Positions 1 to 11,570 of a stretch of DNA of 64,000 bases are shown in pieces. The notes under the pieces were generated by a model. It was not told the origin of the DNA. It ran no database searches and saw nothing but the letters and a program-made list of their open reading frames with translations. Position numbers and translations under genes: made by a program. Origin of the DNA: Siphonodentalium dalli. Taxonomy: Eukaryota; Mollusca; Scaphopoda; Gadilida; Siphonodentaliidae. Numbering within the stretch: position 1 is the stretch's first letter; each line of letters begins with the position of its first letter. The DNA lies in assembly GCA_032622095.1 (NCBI GenBank), contig CP136066.1:149203559-149267558 (forward strand), in the 5' to 3' direction.

Positions 1-104
1 CAATCTCGATAAATAACTTATTAGAGGGACTTTACTAATCATGCTTCAATAAAAATAAGTTTGTTGGCTATTTATTCAGCCTGTTCTATTGAAAATACAT
101 CCAT
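1..104. other. AT-rich sequence, nothing recognised
   Basis: No coding potential, repeat or site was recognised here. Confidence 0.5.
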
Positions 105-375
105 GCACATTGAACGTTCAAAACCCAAATACACCCATATCAGATTTATTTGAATCTGAATTACGCTCTATATGGACGTAAACGGGAACGGAAACAGTCA
201 TATATGAGCGTTTTCATATTACAAGTACGTCCGCATCGGGCGTATCTGATGCACCTCATATGAAACACGCCCATATTGGCACTATTTAATCAAAATGTTT
301 TCATCGACACGACTTATCAGATTCAAGCTCTTTATATAATGTGGTTTCACCGCGACCATCGCCATTCAACGGAAT
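105..375 (+). mobile_element. left half of a long-TIR MITE
   Basis: This stretch matches the left half of the complete element at about 44625-44995, including the shared segments ATTACGCTCTATATG and a later stretch around ATAATGTGGTTTCA. The similarity stops near 375. The matching right half is not next to it but lies inverted at about 11440-11570. Either a MITE was split by later insertions, or two independent copies each lost one half. No protein is encoded. Confidence 0.7.
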
Positions 376-384
376 GACAGATAT

Positions 385-470
385 AATAATAATAATAAAT
401 AGTTTTTATATAGTGCTTATCCCATATGGCCCAGAGCGCTTACATTCCTACTAGTACCCTGCCCTCTATC
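385..470. repeat. fragment related to the SINE at 14.8 kb
   Basis: The block with GCCCAGAGCGCTTACA and the preceding ATAGTGCTTATCCCATATG resembles the block at 14785-14835 (GCGCCTTTCCCATGAG then GCCCAAAGCGCT). I read it as a short piece of the same dispersed SINE-like family. It is preceded by an ATA triplet run. Confidence 0.5.
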
Positions 471-637
471 ACACGTGATATACATACATCTATACACACC
501 ACATACCTATAGATATACACATACATCAAAATAATTAAACAACATCTGAGGTAACTTCCCCATAGTGAGCACAGAATAATTCACTCTTTAACAAAGTTTT
601 GAATTCGGTCAGAGAGTTTGCAAATCTTGTGTCGTGT

Positions 638-1088
638 CTCAGTGGCCGGATTCGTCATCTCAGGTTTAAACCTGGTCTACGTAAACCTCTAGGTTTAAAC
701 CGCCGTGAGTCAGCAAAATCCGTGGTTTAAACCCGAGACCGCAGGTCTAAGTGACGCATTCGTCATCTCTGGTTTAAACCAGGTCCAACCAGACCAGTGG
801 TTTAACAGTAGTGCCTCTGTATCGTCGATATAATTAAACGTACTTTTCTAATGCGGACCGCCTCGTTTTATTGATTGCGAAAATCAATAATTACGACAGC
901 GGTCATATTTTGATTGGAAATTTATAAGCGAGAAGCAGTCACACACATAAAGCGCATGGGGATAAGATTTTGTCAATTTCAATATTGTTTTTGCATTGTA
1001 TAAGCTTAAACCAGCAACTAAACCATCTAATTCGGTGGTCCAGCTAAACCAGCTTTACCGAGGCTAAACTTGAGATGACGAATCCGTC
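638..1088. mobile_element. TTTAAACC-rich MITE-like element
   Basis: It opens with GGCCGGATTCGTCATCTC and closes at 1088 with the inverse GAGATGACGAATCCG. Inside are many GGTTTAAACC-type palindromes and a second internal start (GCATTCGTCATCTC at about 757). A closely related end is at 11300-11413 in the opposite orientation, and a diverged one starts near 57001. There is no coding capacity. Inverted termini with dispersed copies point to a non-autonomous DNA transposon; the superfamily is not identified. Confidence 0.65.
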
Positions 1089-1460
1089 TTTTCTTCATCG
1101 CGGTTTAGAATTGTCAAACAATCAATCAAAGGGTGGAGCTGTAAATTATCTCGAGTGAGGGCGTATCTAAGTGGCGACTGCCGACTGGTGTTATCGTGTC
1201 ACAGTTGATTCATTCGCACGTGAGCGTTGCTCAGATATGGACAAGTTCCTTCAATATAATGTTTACAACTATATTGTGGCAATCACAAATACAGGTGTTT
1301 CTACGAATTCATTTGAAGGGTTGAACGTTTTAATTATGACACCAAACGATGCTACTAAATGACCATATATGCTATGCACAAAGTTCAACCCGTGTATCTG
1401 ATATCACCAACCCGGAAGGTATCACGAAACCGGACCATGCGGTTTTTGATAAATGAACAT
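1089..1460. other. unassigned stretch with one arm of an inverted pair
   Basis: There is no recognisable gene. Positions 1389-1436 match the reverse complement of 10202-10249 at about 44 of 48 bases (core ACCCGGAAGGTATCAC). The open frame at 1171-1362 does not resemble any family I know and probably is not coding. Confidence 0.5.
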
Positions 1461-1833
1461 ATCCTCCCTCAGATGAATGTATTTATCGCCCGGTTGATGT
1501 TGCTATCCACTATTTAAAACATAAATTCGTAAAGCGTAATGTTCCCTCAAACTGGAAAAAATGTGATTTAGTCCTCTACAGACAGCATATAGACAAAACC
1601 AATCACCTAACACAGACCACTATACACAATAATCTGGAAGAATCCATTGTGAAGTTTGGCCAAATGATAATAAGCGCAGCAGAGAAAGCCACACCTGCCA
1701 AAAGGCATAAAAAAGCTCCAATGGTCAAAAACAATGGAATCCCAGCATAGCCAGTGCGATACAAGAAAGTAAAAAGGCCCATTATCAATGGAAAACGGCA
1801 GGTAGGCCAGTTGACACAAATAATCCACTTAAA

Positions 1834-3267
1834 ATGGCAAAAATGGCCACTAAAAAGAAGTTAAGATGTACACAAAGGCAACAAATAGCTGCAGAGAGAA
1901 CCCAGCTATATGATGAAATCTCTCAAGCCAATGCATCTAATGATCAAGTACTATTCTATAAACTTATAAACAAACAAAGGCTCACCAAGAGTGTAGTCAC
2001 TGAGTATAATGAAATAGATGGACACCAATATGGTGCCGAACAGATGATGGATGGGTGGTTTAAACACTTCAAAAAACTGTCAGAACCAAAAACTGCCGAT
2101 AGATTTGATGATACATTCCACAAACAAGTCTCGGCTGATATTGAAGCTATTGAACAAATATGTCGTGCTAATACACCATCTTTAGAACCAGTCACACTGC
2201 ATGAAATTAAAACAATTGTCAATAAGCTCAAACTAAATACAGCAGCTGGCTATGCTGGAATTACGGCTGAACACCTCAAATATAGCATAGAAGAAACTGC
2301 CCCAATAATCATGAACATCATAAACACTATATATGAAAAACGAGAAGTGCCAAAAGAAATAAAAATCGGCATATTAACACCTGTACCAAAAAAGGACAAA
2401 GACCCAACAAAACCAGGGAATTACAGGGGCATAACTATCAGCTCCATAATATGTAAAATCCTAGAAGCAACCCTGCAAGACAAACTAGACAACATACTAT
2501 TACCATCGCAAAATAAAATGCAACGTGGCTTCACTCAAGGCACATCACCCCTAGTTGCTGGGCTTATGATAACTGAAGCATACAATGAAAGCAAAGACAT
2601 AAATGAGACATTAATATTAGAAACCCTGGATGCTGAAAAAGCATTTGACGTTGTATGGCATAAAAGCCTACTGAGAAAACTTTTCATTGATGGGATCCAC
2701 AGCGACCTATGGCTACTTGTAAATTCATTACATCATGAGGCGAATACAAAGGTAAAATGGGGTGGATCATACTCCTCAGATATACTACTTCACCAAGGAA
2801 TAAGACAAGGGGCTAAATTATCAGCAATGCTCTATAAAAGATTTAACAACGACATGCTAAATCAGCTAAGTAACAATGCAGCTGGGTTTAAAATTGGCAC
2901 AATTGATATAACAGCCCCCACCTGTGCAGATGATGTAGCCATCTTAGCAAAAACAACATCTGATTTACAAACTCTCACAAGTATTGTATACAACAACTCA
3001 TGTAAAGATCGATTCGCAATGAATGCAACTAAATGCGAAATTGTCCAAATGAAAACATCTACACAAAAAATGAATGGTGAAATAAAAACTGTCCTAGGTG
3101 GAACTCCTGTTAATATCGTAGGCTCCACCAAACACCTAGGTGTAGAGCGTAATCCAACAAATACCCCAGATATCCCAAAACGAATAACAATGGGCAGACG
3201 AACCCTATACTCCTTGATGGGTACAGGGCTACATGGAACAAACGGTATATCACCAGTAATAGCATAA
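1834..3267 (+). pseudogene. LINE reverse transcriptase, N-terminal part
   Basis: A 477-residue open stretch carries the RT palm of a non-LTR retrotransposon, which copies element RNA into DNA at a nicked target. Visible motifs are NYRGITISS, the catalytic LDAEKAFD (about residue 265), QGIRQGAKLSAML, and the C motif CADDVAILA (about residues 364-372). Most LINEs have F or Y before ADD. The ATG at 1834 is only the first Met: the frame reads through from about 1737 (including HYQWKTAGRPVD), so the true start lies upstream. It ends at a TAA (3265-3267), after which the same frame continues with LINE-like residues (QMWNTFVIPRMLHG) to an A-run at about 3329-3337, where a frameshift leads into 3372-4139. 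The clade is not assigned with certainty. Confidence 0.9.
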
Positions 3268-3371
3268 CAAATGTGGAACACTTTTGTCATTCCTAGAATG
3301 CTGCATGGTATAGAAATCCTACATATAAAAAAAAAGACATAGATGAACTCGAACGTTTCCAACGAAAAACC

Positions 3372-4139
3372 ATGAGACAATTGCAGAGTTTATCAACACG
3401 CACAGCAAATGCTGCTACAAATGCACTTATTGGTGCTATTCCCATCCAAGGCACTATAGATCTCAAAATTACAACATTCTATATTAATATAGCCAAAACA
3501 CACAACTCTGCAGAGCGAGATCTTGCAATAAGACAACTTATCATGAAAAATGACAACAGCCATAGCTGGTTTATACATGTCAGAGACATACTTTCCAAAT
3601 ATACCCTTCCTGACCCACTGCATATCATAAACACCATCCACAGTAAGGAAGATGCCAACAAATGGAAAACAATATGTAAAAAAGCTATATACCAATATTG
3701 GCATGATATTAATGACAAAGAGTTCTCCAGTAAAACAACATTAGCAATGATCAAACTGCAAAAAAATTCCAGCAGCAAATGTCATCTTGTATGGGACTCA
3801 TCAAAATACTCGCCCGCTGCCACAAAAAAGGCTATTATAAAAACATGGTTGATGACAGACACTTATTTACTACAAATAAATAGAAAAAGATTTAGACAAA
3901 ACCTGACCTCTGCCATATGTCCACTATGCAAACTAGCTGATGAGGACAGAATACACTTCATTTCACAATGTACGAACACTAGCAACCAACGACATCGTTA
4001 CATACAAAAACTCAAACTATGTCTCTCAAAAACTACCACTGACAAATACATTATTGATCAACCAGAACTCTTAACTCAGTTAACCTTAGACTGCACAAAA
4101 CTAGAAACCTGGAACCTTACCGATATAGAAAAAGAATAA
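3372..4139 (+). pseudogene. LINE ORF2 C-terminal region
   Basis: This is the continuation of the polypeptide encoded at 1834-3267, in another frame after the poly-A frameshift. It contains the thumb/C-terminal region and ends with a cysteine-histidine cluster, CPLCKLADEDRIHFISQC, the C-x2-C...H-x4-C pattern often found at the end of LINE ORF2 proteins. The natural stop is TAA at 4137-4139. The first Met is arbitrary. Confidence 0.85.
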
Positions 4140-4329
4140 ATTGAAAAACTGGCAAGAAATTTCTTATACTCAATTCATGTGCATAGAGTAAACACTTTAA
4201 AAACAGAAGCAGACAAGCACATATAAAATGACAAACTAGCCGAGCTGTACAGGCAAAACAACTACCTGTAAATATTCTTGTCAATACGACAATTTTAACT
4301 ATACCAATCTTAAAAACAAAACAAAAATA

Positions 4330-5988
4330 TACATGTACATATGTACATATGAAAGCTCAACTAAAAAGTTTTTAAGTGTAACTTACGCACACACAAATCT
4401 TTTAACTCACTAGTACCACAATTTTACCAACTATTTTATCATTACTGCAGTTTTACCTGGTTTTATTTGACTTATTTTTACTTCCATTATTTGATATACC
4501 CAATATAATGGGGTGCTCCTCACTTAAAGGAGGGAAATCCACAACAAGCAAGCAAGCAAGCATTATGATAGCTTGCTGTCGCCCCACTACATGTAATGGA
4601 CATTCCGGCTCATATCCGTTTTTATCATAAATCCTAGACACTTTTTGACGTTAGATAGTTCGTTTGAGGTATAATTAGCCGCCGCTAACGGCGGAAAATG
4701 CGTGTATCAATAGAAAATATATGTGTAGGTACCCACCATAAATATGGGGGTCAAAGCCGCGGATCGACACTGCAATAAGATGTCGTCAAACCGGAGTTGG
4801 GATGTCAAAGATGCGGATTATATATTTCGCATTTTGACTGTTTTTGTCGGTGAATTAGTACTGATAATCACTCAAAGTCAGTCACGCATTCCAATGAATC
4901 GATTTTCAATTATTATAATAATTATGTAATATATATTAAGTCATACTTCATTATAAAAGCTATCAATTTTGTCAGTTATTCACTTATGAATTGTCGACGG
5001 CGGTGTGATCCATATAGGATGCAGACCGCCTAACATTTCCTTAAAACATTGGTGAAGCTGGTTCCGCCAGTTCGGATTCGATTGCACGAAAGAAAATCCG
5101 TAGAATGGCACTACTTTAGGACTTGAGCTAGTAAAATATCCCCATTATATGGAATATACCATTATCTTTCGGACAGGTCTTCACATGGCAGATGTTTCTT
5201 TGTCGTTGTGTGTGTTGGTGGGCGGCGGAGGGGTGTGTGTGCACATGTGTGGGCGTATTCGTATGTTTGTTTGTGTTTTAATTTCATGCTAATACATGCC
5301 TTGTATATAGTAGGATATTTTCAATAATATAGGCCCGGAACTGTACGTATGGTAGGGGAAAATTAAAAAGTGTAAATCTTTGATGGATAGGGACGTGGCT
5401 GTATAGGATCTCAGTTGGTGTGTCCACCTAAGATGTTCCTAATGCGCATGCACCCCCGGATTGAGTAGTTCCATTTGAACCATATGTTATAGTCCAGTCA
5501 AAATACGACATATATCGTTTGAAAATGTTTACAGAATTTATTTTATTCTTAATGTATGCAGGGACTTCTTCCTGACAACATATAAAACATTCGCTGCGAG
5601 ATATGTTTGTAATGTATGGAAATTGTAATCGTTTCTCCCAGTTACCATAGTTCTTTTCGATCGCATTTGTTTAAGGGTAGTTAGATTGAAATGGACCCAA
5701 CAAGAAGTGCATTTAAATACATGTAGTGGGGACATGTTATATACCAAACGAAATGGCGTGCATTTCTATATGCAACGGGGGTGAATGTGGTTGTGAATAT
5801 CTGATCAAGGTCAACCAGGTCAAAAGGTCACAGAGTACAAACTTAAAAGCCGGATTCTGTTTTCCGGATGCTAACTAGAAAAAGTGACCTTTCAGACTCC
5901 AGAAAAAAATGTCGTCTGTCATAGCGGCCATTTTTTTATATGCCCCAGACTATAGTATACTACAGAATGTTCTATACAATCCATCACA
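4330..5988. other. no gene seen; AT-rich with a GT-rich patch
   Basis: There is no coding pattern. A GT-rich low-complexity patch lies around 5195-5275. At 5388-5400 there is GGGACGTGGCTG, resembling the hAT-like element end at 40848, but no partner was found. Confidence 0.5.
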
Positions 5989-6267
5989 AATAGTATGCAC
6001 AGAAATTCATATACAGCTGTTTACAGTGAATCCCCCCCCCCCCCCGCAAGTCAGGGGGGATTCGGAAAAAAATTGCAGGCACGTATGCTGATTTTTGACT
6101 TTCGACCCTTGTTGGGACCCACCCACCCCCGCGTCCATTTTTTTTTCAATTTCGGCAGTTTTTTCCAACCATTCTTGGACACCCAACCCTTTTAACACTA
6201 AAACAGAGATTTGCGGGTGGAAATTCACTGTAAACAGCTGTATATGAATTTCAGTGCACACTATTAG
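5989..6267. mobile_element. MITE with about 42-bp inverted ends
   Basis: The left arm (about 5990-6031, containing ATACAGCTGTTTACAGTGAA) is repeated inverted at about 6223-6265. The interior carries a C-run (6032-6045) and no gene. A partial copy of the left arm is at about 40254-40285. The overlapping open frames on both strands here are by-products of the palindrome and the homopolymer. Confidence 0.75.
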
Positions 6268-6665
6268 TCATGGATGTTAACATTGACACGTAAATAGGAA
6301 CGAGTCATTTTGGGGTCATTCGGTCAAAAAAGACATGGCTGCCAGCAGCCATCTTGCATTTCAAAATTCAATCCATTAGCATGGGCTACAGGCGATACTG
6401 TTTGTATAATATGTTTGAATTGCGGAAAAAATAGTTTGTTGGTCCTATCGACCACCCACCCACCCTGGCATATGTGCCCGGAAAAAACTTTTATTCCACC
6501 CCCGTGCGCAAATCTCTGTTTTAGTGTTAAAAGGGGTGGGTGTCCAAAAATGGTCGGAAAAAACTGCCGAAAACGGAAAATAATTTGGACGATTGGGTCA
6601 AAAGTAAAAAATCAGCATACATTCCAGAACATTGTTTCCGACCCCCCCCCCCCCCCCCCCCCCGG
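6268..6665 (+). repeat. dispersed repeat next to the MITE
   Basis: Positions 6265-6365 (with GACATGGCTGCCAGCAGCC) reappear inverted at about 40145-40250. The later part, with ACTGCCGAAAACGGAAAA followed by a long C-run (6643-6663), resembles 40285-40380. The MITE and this segment therefore travel together in two places. The open frames here give low-complexity proline tracts and are not credible. Confidence 0.6.
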
Positions 6666-6747
6666 ACGCATAATTATTTATCTTTTGTTGCGAAGTTTTG
6701 TGCCAGATTTATCATTGCTTTGTTCACTTAATTGATCCAACACTCTA

Positions 6748-7437
6748 ATATCTACATTGGTCTCCTTGTTGAACGGTTTGATCGAGGTTGGGCGAGATAT
6801 CACCCCAGTAAAAAAATTAAAAACACAAACCCTGTCTCTGAGGACAAAATTTAATGCATGGCAAGTAAGATGAAGTGGCTTTATTATATATGGCAGGATA
6901 ACCTCCTTAATACATGGTATTAACTGTGTCCACAACATGACCGTCTTATATTACCATAGCCGTATGGTATTGTTTCGCCATGTAGGGTCTTAATACAAAC
7001 CCGATTCGGATACGACTAAACTGTTATCCGAAACGACAGCATGCATGTTCGTGTGAACATGGACTTATGTATACGTCATTTTCATTCGCCTTTTTGAATG
7101 AGTAAATTTGACTGCTGAGATGACTGTTCAATTAATTTAATTAATCCACCTATAATATATGTGTATACATGATTCGAAAATGGTACGGACTCATATTCAG
7201 ATGAGATAATTAGTCCAACTCATCAGTCTCAGATACGTACGAAACACGCGAAAACTCACCAGAACTCTATAAGTACTATGGATATTTACTGCACAGAAGA
7301 TCCGGTGTTACTGACATCTTGATCCGCCCCTTGACATCTATCTGGATCGAAAGTGGTCCCACCATATTGAGAATGACATGTGCTTTTTTAAAAATATGTT
7401 CAATCCTATGCTTCTTTGACAAAATCAATTATATACC
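6748..7437 (+). repeat. direct repeat A, copy 1
   Basis: This is similar along its length to 9357-9958, sharing for example TTTAATGCATGGCAAGTAAG and the AATTAATTTAATTAATC block. The copies have diverged by substitutions and indels. There is no terminal TG...CA and no retroviral genes between them, so they are not convincing LTRs. Confidence 0.7.
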
Positions 7438-7799
7438 GTCCACTGCAGCAACTCGTGTGTAGATTTGTATGTCTATAGCATGATTTTGCTATGTGTGTGA
7501 TTTAGAATGGGGATACACATGCTGTCTGCTTGATGTGGGACGTTTTTCGGTAGGTTTTCCGATGCAAAATATCCGTTTTATCGGCTACACGCTGCGCCGG
7601 TATTTAAAACTGTATTTTCCATCTCAAAACTCCACCGATAATCGTCCCAAATCACACCAGAAAAACATGTTTATCCTCTACATATCTGACGCTCGTTGTA
7701 TTACCATATCAGGAATAGACTAACTAGAACGCTCCTTATTATTCTTTGCTCTGAGAACAATCAGTACCCAACTTATCTATGACTTGACCAACATATATA

Positions 7800-8030
7800 C
7801 ATCGATTTCCAAACTATTAGTGCGGACCCCTATTGAGATAATGGCTCCCGGAGCATCAGTAATGATCTCCAGTCTGACTTTGCTCAACTATAGTTTTCGT
7901 GTTCAATCCTGAAAACTAATGAGAACATTTTAATGAGAATTTACGCCGCCATATACCGAACATTGTGACTTTTCGTTGCTGAAAATTTGAGAAATGTTCT
8001 CAGGGTGTTTAGATGCCGATGCTCATTACA
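7800..8030 (+). repeat. direct repeat B, copy 1
   Basis: This matches 8718-8960 in the same orientation, sharing the block ATTAGTGCGGACCCCTATTG. Phrases such as CGCTCTTTATT and GAAGAAAATCGG recur between 7.7 and 8.7 kb and again near 14.05 and 28.8 kb, so these are pieces of a dispersed non-coding repeat. Confidence 0.65.
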
Positions 8031-8386
8031 TGGCCATGGCTCGTTCATACTTCCATATATTTGGAAGAAGGTAAAGATGGGTCGCTAAATACACGAATTG
8101 CTGATCGAAAAAAAAACATTTGTATACCCTGAAAAATCTTTCCAAAGTAATATCATTTTGCCAGCTGCTTCCAATCGTTGACATATAAAATAAACGCTCT
8201 TTGTTTGCCAAATCAGGAATAGATCCCCCAATCATACAGCCGCAAAATTATTATATTGTTATGACATTAATTGTTATTAATTTGGGAGAACGCTCTTTAT
8301 TCTTCTATTCTGCTCTGAAGAAAAATCGGCTCAAACTAATCGGTGACTTGAGTAGGTCTTTCTGTGAGTCCGTCTGTCCAAGTTTC

Positions 8387-8443
8387 CTTCGACGTGAACC
8401 AGCTAGTGTAATATGTTGGGATAATGCTGGTTTTACGTCGAAG
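8387..8443. repeat. hairpin-forming inverted repeat
   Basis: CTTCGACGTGAACCAGC at 8387-8403 is followed after 22 bases by the near-perfect inverse GCTGGTTTTACGTCGAAG (8426-8443). It could form a 17-bp stem. No function is evident. Confidence 0.6.
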
Positions 8444-8717
8444 TCTCGAAATCAGAATTTACGCCCATATCCAGTCACTTTAATCGATGTTTAATATTGG
8501 TGATTAAATACACAAAATGCCGACAATCTTAGTATAATCTGAAATGTCTTGCAAAAAGTGGTCGAAAATTTGAAGTTCTTTTCAATCTTTGATATATAAC
8601 ATACACACTCTTTATTGTTTCGTATAGTCTGAAGAAAATCGGAACAGAACTTGGTATGACTATCTGAAACAGATGAAGTCCGTATACAATTAAATGACCA
8701 ATATCCGGCGAAGTTGA

Positions 8718-8960
8718 ACATCGATTCCATGGTATTAGTGCGGACCCCTATTGAGATAATGATTCCAGGAGCACCGTTAAATATGTCCTACCTGACTTGA
8801 CTCCACTATAGTTTTCGTTTTCGATGTTGAAAGCTAATGATTACATTTTAATGAGATATTTACGACGCCAGTTATCGACATTTGTGACTCTTCGATGCTG
8901 AAAATAATGAGAAATGTCCGTGATATGTTTAGAGCGTGTATACGCCCTCCGTTACAAACT
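8718..8960 (+). repeat. direct repeat B, copy 2
   Basis: This is the partner of 7800-8030, offset by about 918 bp and moderately diverged. Confidence 0.65.
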
Positions 8961-9356
8961 ATCTACACACATTAAACGGGAATGGCTCACATGAACCTCC
9001 AAATGTATCGACGAGTAAAAGACAGAGAGCCCAGAGAGTTTCAATTGCACTATCGCATTCGTATGTTTGATGCCTTCCATTTGGTATCACGTTTGGACCA
9101 CCGCAGAAACCCCATTCTGAAGTGTAACAATCCTGGCGTTTTGTGGCCGCTTAGACTCCAGACAAGATGGCGTCTGTCATGTCGACCATCTTGCTTGATA
9201 TGCACCATACTATAGTATATACATGAAGTACATAATGTTTCATATAGGCGGTCATGCTTTCCACGCGATTCGCCAGAGTTATACGCCAGATCTAGAATTG
9301 AGCCAAAAACCAGACTAAGAGAACATTGACTTCGGGTGTAGCCCGAAAAATGCATG

Positions 9357-9958
9357 GATATATAGATTTGTCTCCCTGATGAACGGTTTGAATGAGGTTG
9401 GGCGAGACACCCCAGTTTAAAAAACAGAAACACTGTCTCTGATGACAAAATTTAATGCATGGCAAGTAAGATGAAGTAGCTTGAATCTATATGGGCTTTT
9501 TCGCGATATTGGGTCTCAATACGCACCTGATTATGATACGACTAAACTGATATCCGAACCGACAGTATGCATGTTCTTGTGATCAGGGCCTTATATATAC
9601 GTAATATTTCATTCGCCTATTTGTTTGAGCAAATTTGACTGCTGAGATGGATGTTCAATTAATTTAATTAATCGGTCCATAATAGATGTGTATACATGAT
9701 TCGAAAATGGTATTCATATTTAGATGAGATACGCCCAACTCATTAGTCTCCGATAGACACGAAAACACGCGAAAACTCACCAGAACTCTATCAGTACTAT
9801 TGATATTTACTGCACAGAAGATCCGGTGTTATCGACATCTTGATTCGCGACTTTGACATATATCTGGATCGATAGTGGTCCAACCATATTGAGAATGACA
9901 CGTGCTTTTAAAAATATGTTCAATTCTATGCCCCATTGACAAAGTAAATTATATACGG
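9357..9958 (+). repeat. direct repeat A, copy 2
   Basis: This is the partner of 6748-7437. Copies A and B are arranged A-B-B-A over about 3.2 kb, suggesting stepwise local duplication. Confidence 0.7.
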
Positions 9959-11299
9959 ACATATTGTCGGCAGTGTGGAAGGCCGCTGATTATGTTAGTG
10001 GATAGATTTTCTTGAAAATTTGAGAGAGCAAAACAGAAAAGACTATTGAAATAATTCGCTAAAAATTGGTAAATGGTTAGATCTGGGAAAACCGACTGAC
10101 ATCGGGTGGGTAAATATTCCTTCTTCGTATGGTTCCTTGTCAGTTTTTCATTGAGAAACACAATATTTGCATATTATATGCGTGAAAATTCTTTCCCATT
10201 CGGTCCGGTTTGGTGATACCTTCCGGGTCGGTGATACCAGGTACACGGGGTGTAGTTTGCAATCCTAAAATTATATTTCTTTATGGGTAAAATTTGATAA
10301 CCCATTTTGTTGTAGATCATACCACAAAGCTCTACTGCATGTGGTTACGCCCATACATTCACATAATAAATATTCCACCTGTTCATTTAAAGCCTGGGAA
10401 GTTTTTTTATTTTCTGCATGACGAGAAATTTATAACATTGAAAAAAGCAACGCATGTAATATATTTCTTTATTAAAACCTGTCCAACAGTTCAGATGCCG
10501 CTTCTGGTGTATACTCATAAGCAAATTGCCTTTACTTGACTGACCTCTTGGTGCAGGATTGACTAGATTATGGAGCCTTTATTCAACGTCAGAGGCGCCT
10601 GCGGCCCCTTTGTGTGCCAGGAGCCCGCGACACCTTTGCGCACACTTTAATCATTTGAAAATTTTAATTAAAAAAAACAACATTTAATTAAATTTAAAAC
10701 AAACACAAATTAATTTACATTTTGTTTCTTCTTAGATTCAACTCCTTTCTCAATTTAACAACACTATATTTTCTTCTTTTTTTTAATTACATTTTTTCTT
10801 ATTTTTAAAATAAAATTTTGAAAACCTGACCCTGTTATACCATCCTCCTAGTTACCCCGAGTCACCACACATAATTTGATTGAAATCGGTCCAGGGTCTG
10901 GGAGAAAAGTTGCGAACAGACAGACGGACAGACAGATGGATAGACAGATCGTATACTCTTTTGTATAAACATATATACATGTAAATACACAACATTTTGT
11001 CTTTTCGTATAAACCATCTTGCAGAAAATCAATCACAAACAAAGTGATGAACAGCACGTGAATCTCGTGTTGAGAGACATGCCATTTGCAAGATTGATTG
11101 AAACCCAGAATGATATCGGATTAGTGGTTCATAAGCGATACCTGTTTCTCATTGAAATAAATCCCATGAGCGTGATCGCATTCACGATAATTAATGGCCA
11201 GTCAATAAGCGTAATATCGACATGCCTTCTGGTCCGATTGGTAACAGGGGTGTTTGACTGCATGCTCATATCACCGAATACAGTTGTCAATTAGCTGGC
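9959..11299. other. no gene seen; simple-sequence tract and inverted-pair arm
   Basis: 10202-10249 is the inverted partner of 1389-1436. A very AT-rich patch runs from about 10640 to 10820. At about 10880-10960 there is a dispersed non-coding repeat ending in a GACA/GACG run (10915-10950). The open frame at 11019-11294 is not recognised. Confidence 0.5.
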
Positions 11300-11413
11300 C
11301 ACTGAACGACAAAAACGCCCCATTAGACCCGGTTTGGCTGGACCACCAATGTAGGTTTAAACCAGGTTTAAACTCGGAGGTTTAAACTGGAGATGACGAA
11401 TCCGGCCAGTGAG
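11300..11413 (-). mobile_element. end of a TTTAAACC-type MITE
   Basis: It ends with GAGATGACGAATCCGGCC, the inverse of the start at 638-661 (23 of 24 bases agree over the outer segment). GGTTTAAACC palindromes lie inside, as in the copy at 638-1088. Confidence 0.65.
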
Positions 11414-11434
11414 TTCCAAACATATACACGTTCA

Positions 11435-11570
11435 TTATGGACTTTTTTCAGAATATATACTGTTTTCTTGCCCATTTACGTTCAAATAGAGCGTAATCTA
11501 GATTGAAATAACGCTAATATGGGCGTATTTGGTTTTTAAAAATACGTTCAATATGAACCTATTTGCATGA
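11435..11570 (+). mobile_element. right half of the long-TIR MITE
   Basis: This matches the right terminal inverted repeat of the complete MITE at 44625-44995 and is the inverse of 105-235 (shared ATAGAGCGTAAT-type core). It is the only part of that MITE present here. Confidence 0.65.

Larger units (their letters stand above)
1460..4330 (+). mobile_element. LINE (non-LTR retrotransposon), 5' truncated
   Basis: The span covers the reverse-transcriptase ORF pieces at 1834-3267 and 3372-4139 plus an upstream connector segment (about 1530-1740) that is frameshifted near 1735. The apurinic endonuclease domain expected upstream is absent: the sequence before about 1460 is MITE-derived. This suggests 5' truncation on insertion, the normal behaviour of LINEs, or later disruption. 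Few disabling changes separate it from an open frame, so it is much younger than the other LINE remnants here. The 3' end is not sharp; a short (AAGC)n run near 4546-4561 might be a tail. Confidence 0.85.

Noticed and set aside
6007-6731. Proline-rich and other open frames around the C-runs
   Set aside because: They depend on homopolymer C-tracts and a palindromic MITE; no start, domain or splice support.
6748-9958. Direct repeats of about 600-690 bp that could be LTRs of a retrotransposon
   Set aside because: No TG...CA ends, no primer-binding site or polypurine tract recognised, no gag/pol between them, and the interior has its own nested direct repeats.
10294-10539. 81-residue open frame starting near 10294
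   Set aside because: The composition is ordinary for AT-rich non-coding DNA and it shows no domain, neighbour or splice evidence.
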